Shown here piece after piece: positions 1 through 6,365 of a stretch of 64,000 nt of DNA. Source of the DNA: Streptomyces sp. TRM70350 (GTDB taxonomy: Bacteria > Actinomycetota > Actinomycetes > Streptomycetales > Streptomycetaceae); assembly GCF_019219825.1 (NCBI RefSeq), contig NZ_JAHUXH010000032.1:16147-80146 (forward strand), written 5' to 3'. The position numbers and the translations under genes were made by a program. Every line of letters begins with the position of its first letter. The stretch's first letter is position 1. The notes under the pieces are model-generated. The model saw only the letters and a program-made list of their open reading frames with translations, was not told the origin of the DNA and searched no databases.

Positions 1-7
1 GGCCGTC

Positions 8-415
8 GTGACGTACGCGCGCCGCAGACGGTACGCCGCCCTTGCCCGCGGCGCCGCCCGCGCCGCCAAGCAGGACGTGCTCCAGGACCGCGCGGTGACC
101 GTACGGAACTGGCGGCGCGGGCACCGCTGGTGGCTGCTGCTCGCCTTCCTCGCCGCGCTCGGCAGCTCCTACGCCGTGCCCGCGGCGGGCGGGCTGCTGC
201 TCGCCGGGTGCGGTGCGGGCCTGTGGCTGAAGGCGGCGTGGCTCGGGCGGCGCGAGCGGGCCGAGGAAGCGCTGCTGTGGGTGCGCGTCGACTGGCTGAG
301 CGGGGGCGCGGGCCGTCCGGTCGGCAAGGCCGTGAAGGCCTTCCGCAGCACGGGCATCGCGGCGGGCGACGCGGCGCCGGGCGGTTCCCGTCGCCGCACC
401 GCCGCGCTGGTCTGA
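8..415 (+). CDS. Small hypothetical membrane protein
   Basis: The frame reads from a GTG at position 8 to a TGA and gives 135 residues. It has a basic N-terminal region (many Arg in the first 45 residues), two closely spaced hydrophobic segments at roughly residues 42-58 and 60-75, then an Ala/Gly/Arg-rich tail. I do not recognise the family. The topology suggests a small inner-membrane protein with both ends in the cytoplasm. The start lies almost at the window edge, so a start further upstream cannot be excluded. The gene converges on the roadblock operon and ends in a hairpin that contains both stop codons. Confidence 0.55.
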   Translation: MTYARRRRYAALARGAARAAKQDVLQDRAVTVRNWRRGHRWWLLLAFLAALGSSYAVPAAGGLLLAGCGAGLWLKAAWLGRRERAEEALLWVRVDWLSGGAGRPVGKAVKAFRSTGIAAGDAAPGGSRRRTAALV

Positions 416-429
416 CCGCCGGTCAGACC
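409..429. terminator. Bidirectional terminator hairpin sharing both stop codons
   Basis: A perfect 9-bp stem (GGTCTGACC / GGTCAGACC) surrounds the 3-nt loop GCC. The TGA of the upstream plus-strand gene and the TGA of the convergent minus-strand roadblock gene both lie in the stem. There is no U-tract, which is usual for Streptomyces. The same core (TGACCGCCGGTCA) recurs at 10226-10246 between another convergent pair. Confidence 0.6.
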
Positions 430-797
430 TCGAGCACTTCCTCGATCCGGCGCAGCTGGTGGCGGGCCATCGCGAGGTTGGCGCGCTTGGCGTCCAGGAC
501 GAGGTAGAGGAAGAGTCCGTTGCCGCCGCGGCCGCTGAGCAGGCGGATCAGGTGGTACTGGTCCGTCAGCGTGATCAGGATGTCCTCGATCTGGCCCTTG
601 AGCCCGAGGTGCTCCATCGTGCGCATCTTGGCGCGGACCACGTCGGTGTTGCCGGCGGCGGCGACGTTGAGGTCGAAGCTCTTGCTGCCGCCCATCGTGC
701 CCAGGGCCATGCCGCTGGTGTAGTCGACGAGGGCGACTCCGGTGGCGCCCTCGATGGAGGCGAGGGCTTCCTTGAGGGCGGTCTCGGTGTTGGCCAT
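423..797 (-). CDS. Roadblock/LC7 domain protein
   Basis: A 124-residue protein consisting of a single Roadblock/LC7 domain. The typical elements are an N-terminal helix, the strand-turn ALVDYTSGMALGTMGG, a central helix, the paired strands EDILITLTDQYHLIRLL and a C-terminal helix rich in Arg/Lys. Proteins of this family act as dimeric scaffolds or regulators of small Ras-like GTPases. In Streptomyces they are known from the cvn conservon operons (CvnB). It is the last gene of a four-gene minus-strand operon, 16 bp after the preceding roadblock gene. No GTPase or sensor kinase gene is next to it, so its partner is unknown. Confidence 0.85.
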   Translation of the reverse strand: MANTETALKEALASIEGATGVALVDYTSGMALGTMGGSKSFDLNVAAAGNTDVVRAKMRTMEHLGLKGQIEDILITLTDQYHLIRLLSGRGGNGLFLYLVLDAKRANLAMARHQLRRIEEVLEV

Positions 798-813
798 GGT
801 GGCGGGGTTCCTC

Positions 814-1299
814 TCAGCTTTCCGTGGTGGTGGGTGTGTTCGTGGGGGTGCGGGGGGTTCGGCGGACGGGCTGCCTCTGGCGGGTGGGGGCCGCCGCGGG
901 CTGCGGGGGGACGGTGGGTGGGACCGGGGGCAGGTTGTCGACCAGCTCGCCGATGCGGGCGCCGGCGCGGCGGCCCTCCAGGTGCAGTCGGCCGACGTTG
1001 ACGCGGTCCTCGGCGAGTAGCGTCAGGACGGCGGTGCGGCCCGCGGCGTACGTCGCCACATAGCCGCGGGCGCCGCGGACCAGCAGTTCGCGCAGGTCGC
1101 CCCGGCCGGTCGCGTCCGTGACCCGTACCGCGACGCCGAGTGCGGCGGCGGTGAGCGCGGCGAGGCCCTCCGGCTCGACGCCGGGGGTGTCGTGGGCGAT
1201 GACCAGGCCGTCCACGCCGGCGGCGAGGGCGCCGGTCAGCTGGGGGACGCGGGCTCTCAGCCGGTGGAGCTCGTCGAGGATCGGCGGTTCCACCGCCAT
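814..1299 (-). CDS. Roadblock/LC7-like protein with Pro/Thr-rich tail
   Basis: The 161-residue protein has an N-terminal helix (ILDELHRLRARVPQLTGALAA), the strand DGLVIAHDTPGV, a helix, and the strand pair with GYVATYAAGRTAVLTLLA. This layout fits a divergent Roadblock/LC7 fold. The last 40 or so residues are Pro-, Thr- and Arg-rich and probably disordered. I chose the ATG at 1299 because AAGGAGAGC precedes it at good spacing. A start at 1506 in the same frame would add a 69-residue proline-rich arm and overlap the upstream gene by about 20 bp. It lies in an operon with two other roadblock genes and the DUF4388-like gene. Confidence 0.72.
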   Translation of the reverse strand: MAVEPPILDELHRLRARVPQLTGALAAGVDGLVIAHDTPGVEPEGLAALTAAALGVAVRVTDATGRGDLRELLVRGARGYVATYAAGRTAVLTLLAEDRVNVGRLHLEGRRAGARIGELVDNLPPVPPTVPPQPAAAPTRQRQPVRRTPRTPTNTPTTTES

Positions 1300-1486
1300 C
1301 AGGGCTCTCCTTTCGGCGGGTGGTCGAGGCGGGTGTCGCGGGGTGGGGGGTGGTCGCGTGGGTTCTGGTGGCCTGGGTTGTGGTGGCGTGGGGTGCGGTG
1401 GCCTGGGGAGTGCTGGCGTGGGTGGTGGCGATGTGGGTTGCGGTGGCATCGGTTGGCGCGGTGCGGGCTGCCGCGGTCGCTGCCGC

Positions 1487-2572
1487 TCAAAGGGCCTCCA
1501 GCGCATCCCTGACCCTTTTCAGCAGTGCGATGTCGGGGTGTTGGGCGATGCGGGGACCGACGGGCGTGATGCCGGGCGGGGGTGTGGAGGCGGCGGTGCG
1601 TCGGTCGAGGGCGTCGACGGAGGAGGGGCGTTCGGGAGCGGTGGGGGCGGGGTGTCCGGGCGTGGTGGGCGCGGGGTGTCCGGCGGCGGTGGGGGCACCG
1701 TGGCCCGGGTTCGTGTGTTGGGGCTGGGAGTGGCCTGTGGCCGGGGCTGTGTGTTCGGGCCGGGAGGTGCCCGTGCCCGGGCCCGTGTGCTCGGGCCAGG
1801 AGGTGCCCGTGCCCGGGTCCATGTGTTCGGGCCAGGAGACGCCCGTACCCCGGTGTGCCGGGCGGGGGGCCACCAGGCCCGCTGCCGCCAGGCGGCGTAT
1901 GGCCACCAGGGTGTGGAAGGCCGGTCTGCCCAGGTCGCGGGCGATGTCCGTCGCCGTGCGCAGGCCGTCCACGCGGGCCAGGACCGCGCTCTGCCGGGGT
2001 GGGACCGTCGGGGCGGCGGCGGTGCCGAGGCGTTCCAGGGGCGCGCTGTCGGTCGCCGGGTCCGGCCAGATGCGGTGCAGCAGGGCCCGGCGGCGGAGCG
2101 TCTCGTGTTCGACGGCGCCGACCGGGACCGGGTGCACGGAACCGAGCCAGTGCGTGGTGCCGTACCGGAAGCGGCCCGGGATGCTGCTGGGCGCGAGCGC
2201 GAAGTACGCCGCGTCGTACAGCGCGCTGAGGTGGCACAACTCCAGTGCGCCCGGGGCGATCCGCCCGCCGTCGAGGAAAAGACGGCCGGCGCTGTCCGGC
2301 TCGCCTGCCCGGTCGACGGCGTCCTGCCAGGCCCGGGCGTCGAGGGTGCCGTGCGCCGTGAGCAGTATGTCGAGGCCGGGCGCGAGGGGACTCTCGGCGT
2401 GCACCACCCGGCCCTCGGCGAGATACAGGGTGCCGGTCGCGCGGACCAGGACGCCGGTGGCGCGCTCGGCGGCGAGGCGGGTGAGCATCGGGGAGACGCC
2501 GCCGGTCCGGTACCGGGCCGCCTTGTCCCGTACCGGCAGTCTGGGCGGCGGGGTGGTGCCGACCACGCTCAT
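1487..2572 (-). CDS. DUF4388-like (PATAN-type) regulatory protein with tandem repeats
   Basis: A 361-residue protein. Residues 25-130 resemble DUF4388/PATAN domains, which are found in bacterial signalling proteins: LTRLAAERATGVLVRATG, then LYLAEGRVVHAESPL and a helical segment. A second helical region with a winged-helix look (SAVLARVDGLRTATDIA ... TLVAIRRLAAAGLV) precedes a Pro/Thr/Gly/His-rich linker built from 12-residue repeats (GTGTSWPEHTGP and variants). A short C-terminal helix (HPDIALLKRVRDALEAL) closes the protein. Its ATG overlaps the stop of the upstream roadblock gene (ATGA), so the two are translationally coupled. A role as effector or adaptor of the roadblock proteins is inference. 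Confidence 0.72.
   Translation of the reverse strand: MSVVGTTPPPRLPVRDKAARYRTGGVSPMLTRLAAERATGVLVRATGTLYLAEGRVVHAESPLAPGLDILLTAHGTLDARAWQDAVDRAGEPDSAGRLFLDGGRIAPGALELCHLSALYDAAYFALAPSSIPGRFRYGTTHWLGSVHPVPVGAVEHETLRRRALLHRIWPDPATDSAPLERLGTAAAPTVPPRQSAVLARVDGLRTATDIARDLGRPAFHTLVAIRRLAAAGLVAPRPAHRGTGVSWPEHMDPGTGTSWPEHTGPGTGTSRPEHTAPATGHSQPQHTNPGHGAPTAAGHPAPTTPGHPAPTAPERPSSVDALDRRTAASTPPPGITPVGPRIAQHPDIALLKRVRDALEAL
1713..1856 (-). repeat. 36-bp tandem repeat inside the DUF4388-like gene
   Basis: Three good copies of a 36-bp unit begin at 1749, 1785 and 1821, and a more degenerate copy begins at 1713. In the protein they encode consecutive 12-residue units GTGVSWPEHMDP, GTGTSWPEHTGP, GTGTSRPEHTAP and ATGHSQPQHTNP. 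The unit is a multiple of three, so copy-number change would keep the frame. Confidence 0.85.
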
Positions 2573-2964
2573 CCCAGCACCAGCCGTCCGGCCATCTCGC
2601 CCAGCCGGATCCGGGCCAGCGCGAGATTGCCGTCCGCCCGGGCCAGCCACAGGTGCAGGAAGACGCTGCTGTCGAACGAGGTCCGCACGAACCGCAGGAC
2701 GTGGTAGCTGTCCCGGTTGCTGAGGATCAGGTCCTCGACCGGCGGATCGGCGTCCTCCGCCTCGGCGTCCCCCGGTGCGAACGCCCGCTGCTCGGCGGCC
2801 AGCCGGGCCAGTTCCGCGGCCTCGGCGGCCGCCGCCTCGTGATCGCCGCCCGGCGGTTCGCCGACGGTGCCCAGAGCCAGTCCGCTCGTCCAGTCGACCA
2901 GCGCGGCTCCCCGGGCTCCGGGCAGCCGCATGGCCTCCAGTAAGCACTCGTCGATTCCGGGCAC
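2569..2964 (-). CDS. Roadblock/LC7 domain protein, first gene of operon
   Basis: A 131-residue Roadblock/LC7 protein. It carries the family strand-turn AALVDWTSGLALGTVGEPP near residue 20, close to the equivalent segment of the last gene of the operon. A central acidic/Ala-rich helix follows, then the strands VEDLILSNRDSYHVLRFV and SVFLHLWLARADGNLALAR. The start is a GTG preceded by GGAGGGGAG. Its TGA overlaps the ATG of the DUF4388-like gene. The acidic insertion (about residues 60-75, GDAEAEDADPP) is longer than in the 124-residue paralogue. By family it should dimerise and bind a partner, but none is encoded nearby. Confidence 0.85.
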   Translation of the reverse strand: MPGIDECLLEAMRLPGARGAALVDWTSGLALGTVGEPPGGDHEAAAAEAAELARLAAEQRAFAPGDAEAEDADPPVEDLILSNRDSYHVLRFVRTSFDSSVFLHLWLARADGNLALARIRLGEMAGRLVLG

Positions 2965-3056
2965 CCTGGACTCCCCTCCTGCCGGGGTTCGGCTGAGTGA
3001 CCCAGAGACTACGCAACGTGTGTGCGACGGGTGAGCGTTCTGGCATTTTCCAGCGG

Positions 3057-3086
3057 AACATGCGCCGAGTGACTAGGGTCAGTCAA
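3057..3086 (-). promoter_or_regulatory. Candidate promoter of the roadblock operon
   Basis: Read on the minus strand, TTGACT and CATGTT are separated by 18 bp. The -35 matches the vegetative Streptomyces consensus well and the -10 is weak. Transcription would start about 85 nt before the GTG at 2964. The -35 lies only 26 bp from the end of the neighbouring decarboxylase gene. Confidence 0.35.
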
Positions 3087-3111
3087 CTGACGTCGTTTGC
3101 GAGCGAGTTGA

Positions 3112-4545
3112 TCAGCCCTCGGGAAGGGCGGTGAGCGCGGCCGCGTGCGCCCCGCCCGATTCGGCCACGATCTCGTCGAGCGTCTGCGCGGTGCGTACGG
3201 TCGCGAAGGTCATGCCTCCCGCGCCGTCCGGGGCGAAGCCGTAGATCCCGGGCCGCGCGAGGGAGTTGTACGCGTAGTGGTGGGCGAAGTAGTACGCGCC
3301 CGTGTCCAGCGCCGCCGCGTAGTCCCCCTGCTCCAGCAGCGGCAGTTCGCGCCCCTCGGCCAGCAGGTCGCCCGCGAAGCACGCCGGTCCCGCCACGTCC
3401 TGCACCACAGCGGGCCCCTCCTTCGGCCGCCCCTTGCCGTCGTACGCGGCGATCCGCAGCGGCCACGACCCCGGCGCGTACACCGTCCGCGTCGCCACCT
3501 GCACGCCCGCGTGCGTCACCGCCACCGGTCGCCCGCCCGCGCTCTTGGCGTACTCCACCCGCGCCACCACCGTCCCGTGCTTGGCCAGCAGCGACCGCCC
3601 GAACTCGGTCACCAGCCCGTACCGCCCGTCGAACAGCCCCGGCACCGCCTCCCTCAGCATCCGCGCGTACTGCGCGTACGTCGGTGTCGTCGCCTCCGAG
3701 GCGAAGTTCACCGGCAGTCCGCCGCCGATGTCGACCGTGTCGACCTGCGGCCGCCCGATCCGCCGGTTGATCTCCTCCGCCAGCGCGTACGTCGCCGCCA
3801 CGCCCTCGATCATCCGCGACAGCGGGATGCCCTGCGACCCGGTGTGCGCGTGCAGCCGCGTCAGCCACGGGCGCTCGGCGTACGCCCGCACCACCCACTC
3901 GCGCGCGCCCTCGTCGCGCAGCGCCACCCCGAACTTCGAGGTCGCCGTGGCGGTGGACAGCGCCTCGATGGAGCCGCCGCCGATCTGTGGATTCACCCGG
4001 ATCCCGAGGGCGGAGCGGCTCGGTGCCATGGGGGTACCTCCCACGCCTCTCGGGCTGTGGGGGAGCATGAGGGCGTCGATGCGGGCCAGCTCCTGCGGGT
4101 TGTCCGCGTTGACGGCGATCCCCAGCGCCAGCGCCTCCCGCAGCTCCGCCGGTGTCTTCGCGGGCGAGTCCAGCACCGTCCGCTCCGGCGCCACCCCGGC
4201 CGCCCGGGCCAGCGCCAGCTCGCCGGGGCTGGCCACCTCCGCGCCGATGCCCTCGTCGCGCAGCAGCCGCAGCACCGGGACCAGCGGGTTGGCCTTCACC
4301 GCGAAGGCGTGCAGCACGGGCGTGCCGGGTGCCACCACCGCGTCGAACGCCGCGCGCAGCTCCGCCGCCGACTCCCGGATGCCGGTGACGTCGAGCAGGC
4401 CGGCGATGGGGGTGTCCGGCCCCAGCAGCCCCTGCTCCACGGCGGCCCGCACCGCCTCGTCCCGCCGCACCGACCGCTCGCCGCCGCCCGCCCGGCCTTC
4501 ATGAACGTCGTGCACGTCGTCCCCCGTCCTGTCGATGCCTGACAC
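3112..4545 (-). CDS. Diaminopimelate decarboxylase-like PLP enzyme (fold-type III)
   Basis: A 477-residue protein of the Orn/Lys/Arg/DAP decarboxylase family. The PLP lysine is Lys84 in FAVKANP, and the TIM-barrel features HTGSQG, DIGGGLPVNF and EFGRS are present. Canonical LysA has CESGD as substrate/active-site motif. Here the equivalent is GPACFAGD with Cys389 kept but Glu replaced by Phe, so DAP may not be the substrate. Residues of about 159-175 (PHSPRGVGGTPMAPSRS) look like an in-frame insertion encoded by a palindromic repeat. The gene starts with GTG and diverges from hutU. A role in amino-acid or polyamine decarboxylation is inference, and I do not call it lysA. Confidence 0.78.
   Translation of the reverse strand: MSGIDRTGDDVHDVHEGRAGGGERSVRRDEAVRAAVEQGLLGPDTPIAGLLDVTGIRESAAELRAAFDAVVAPGTPVLHAFAVKANPLVPVLRLLRDEGIGAEVASPGELALARAAGVAPERTVLDSPAKTPAELREALALGIAVNADNPQELARIDALMLPHSPRGVGGTPMAPSRSALGIRVNPQIGGGSIEALSTATATSKFGVALRDEGAREWVVRAYAERPWLTRLHAHTGSQGIPLSRMIEGVAATYALAEEINRRIGRPQVDTVDIGGGLPVNFASEATTPTYAQYARMLREAVPGLFDGRYGLVTEFGRSLLAKHGTVVARVEYAKSAGGRPVAVTHAGVQVATRTVYAPGSWPLRIAAYDGKGRPKEGPAVVQDVAGPACFAGDLLAEGRELPLLEQGDYAAALDTGAYYFAHHYAYNSLARPGIYGFAPDGAGGMTFATVRTAQTLDEIVAESGGAHAAALTALPEG
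4021..4070. repeat. Palindromic repeat inserted in frame in the decarboxylase gene
   Basis: The segment contains GGGGGTACCTCCCACGCC and, after a short loop, GGGCTGTGGGGGAG, which form an imperfect hairpin. Sequences of this style recur in Streptomyces genomes (from memory). It encodes Pro/Gly/Ser-rich residues that have no counterpart in the family between the barrel strands ARIDALM and ALGIRVNP. Confidence 0.5.
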
Positions 4546-4609
4546 CGATGCCTGAGTCCATACATCCAGCCAAACACCCCCCGCGGTGCCGTGTCGGGGG
4601 ACCCCGCTA

Positions 4610-4645
4610 TTGACTAGCTCTATTCATCTCGCCAGGATGTGAATA
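4610..4645 (+). promoter_or_regulatory. hut promoter with overlapping dyad operator
   Basis: TTGACT (4610-4615) and CAGGAT (4633-4638) are separated by 17 bp, a good match to the vegetative consensus. A perfect dyad TATTCA (4621-4626) / TGAATA (4640-4645) is centred on the -10, so a repressor binding it would block transcription. The hutU ATG follows 62 nt after the -10 and is preceded by CAGGAGGCAGACC. Confidence 0.55.
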
Positions 4646-4700
4646 ACCGCAGCAACATTCCGCAGGGAGCTCCGCGAGAGCAGCAACCAGGAGGCAGACC

Positions 4701-6365
4701 ATGTCAGGACCCCGCCCCGTCCGAGCGCCGCGCGGCACGGAACCGAGCGCCCTGGGCTGGCAGCAGGAGGCTGCCCTGCGGATGCTGCAGAACAACCTCG
4801 ACCCCGAGGTCGCCGAGCACCCCGACAAGCTCGTCGTCTACGGCGGCACGGGCAAGGCGGCGCGGGACTGGCGGTCCTTCGACGCGATGGTGCGGACCCT
4901 GAAGGGGCTGAAGCAGGACGAGACGATGCTCGTCCAGTCCGGCCGCCCGGTCGGCGTGATGCAGACCCACGAGTGGGCGCCGCGGGTCCTCATCGCCAAC
5001 TCCAACCTCGTCGGCGACTGGGCCAACTGGGAGGAGTTCCGCCGCCTGGAGGCCCTCGGCCTGACCATGTACGGGCAGATGACCGCCGGTTCCTGGATCT
5101 ACATCGGCACCCAGGGCATCCTCCAGGGCACCTACGAGACCTTCGCCGCCGTCGCCGCGAAGAAGTTCGGCGGTTCGCTGGCCGGGACGATCACCCTGAC
5201 GGCCGGGCTCGGCGGGATGGGCGGCGCCCAGCCGCTCGCCGTCACCATGAACGACGGCGTGGCGATCTGCATCGACTGCGACCCGAGGGCGATCGAGCGG
5301 CGCATCGAGCACCGCTACCTCGACATCAAGGCCGACTCCCTCGACCACGCCCTCCAGCTGGCGGTTGAGGCCCGCGACGCGCGCCGCCCGCTGTCCATCG
5401 GCGTCCTCGGCAACGCCGCCGAACTCGTCCCGCAGCTCCTCGCCATGGGCGCCCCCATCGACATCGTCACCGACCAGACCTCGGCGCACGACCCGCTGGC
5501 GTACCTGCCGCTCGGCGTCGACTTCGACGAGATGGCCTCGTACGCGGCGAAGGACCCGGCGGGCTTCACCACGCGGGCGCGTGAGTCGATGGCCCGGCAT
5601 GTCGAGGCGATGGTGGGCTTCATGGACGCCGGTGCCGAGGTCTTCGACTACGGCAACTCCATCCGCGGTGAGGCACAACTCGCGGGCTACGACCGGGCGT
5701 TCGCCTTCCCCGGCTTCGTCCCCGCCTACATCCGCCCACTGTTCTGCGAGGGCAAGGGCCCCTTCCGCTGGGCGGCCCTGTCCGGCGACCCCGCCGACAT
5801 CGCCAAGACGGACCGGGCCATCCTCGACCTGTTCCCCGAGAACGAGTCCCTCGCCCGATGGATCCGCATGGCCGGGGAGCGGGTGCACTTCCAGGGCCTG
5901 CCCGCCCGGATCTGCTGGCTCGGGTACGGCGAGCGCGACAAGGCCGGTGAGCGGTTCAACGACATGGTCGCGAGCGGGGAGCTGGCCGCGCCGATCGTCA
6001 TCGGGCGCGACCACCTCGACTGCGGCTCCGTGGCCTCCCCCTACCGGGAGACCGAGGCCATGCTCGACGGCTCCGACGCGATCGCCGACTGGCCCCTGCT
6101 GAACGCCATGGTGAACGTGGCCTCGGGCGCCTCCTGGGTGTCCATCCACCACGGCGGCGGCGTCGGCATGGGACGGTCCATCCACGCCGGTCAGGTGACG
6201 GTGGCCGACGGCACGGCCCTGGCCGGGGAGAAGATCCGGCGGGTGCTGACGAACGACCCCGGGATGGGCGTCATCCGGCACGTGGACGCGGGCTACGACA
6301 TCGCGGAGTCGGTGGCGTCGGAGCGGGGTGTGCGGGTGCCGATGCGTGAGGGTGAGCAGGCGTGA
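4701..6365 (+). CDS. hutU: Urocanate hydratase (urocanase)
   Basis: A 554-residue protein, the normal size for urocanase. The enzyme converts urocanate to 4-imidazolone-5-propionate with tightly bound NAD+, the second step of histidine breakdown in the cytoplasm. Family hallmarks visible are VVYGGTGKAARDW near the N-terminus, the glycine-rich NAD region TAGLGGMGGAQPL, and the conserved Cys405 in LPARICWLGYG. The C-terminal HHGGGVGMGRSIHAG is also typical. It is the first gene of the hut operon. The stop overlaps the GTG of the next gene (GTGA). An operator-like dyad upstream suggests induction by a histidine catabolite. Confidence 0.97.
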   Translation: MSGPRPVRAPRGTEPSALGWQQEAALRMLQNNLDPEVAEHPDKLVVYGGTGKAARDWRSFDAMVRTLKGLKQDETMLVQSGRPVGVMQTHEWAPRVLIANSNLVGDWANWEEFRRLEALGLTMYGQMTAGSWIYIGTQGILQGTYETFAAVAAKKFGGSLAGTITLTAGLGGMGGAQPLAVTMNDGVAICIDCDPRAIERRIEHRYLDIKADSLDHALQLAVEARDARRPLSIGVLGNAAELVPQLLAMGAPIDIVTDQTSAHDPLAYLPLGVDFDEMASYAAKDPAGFTTRARESMARHVEAMVGFMDAGAEVFDYGNSIRGEAQLAGYDRAFAFPGFVPAYIRPLFCEGKGPFRWAALSGDPADIAKTDRAILDLFPENESLARWIRMAGERVHFQGLPARICWLGYGERDKAGERFNDMVASGELAAPIVIGRDHLDCGSVASPYRETEAMLDGSDAIADWPLLNAMVNVASGASWVSIHHGGGVGMGRSIHAGQVTVADGTALAGEKIRRVLTNDPGMGVIRHVDAGYDIAESVASERGVRVPMREGEQA

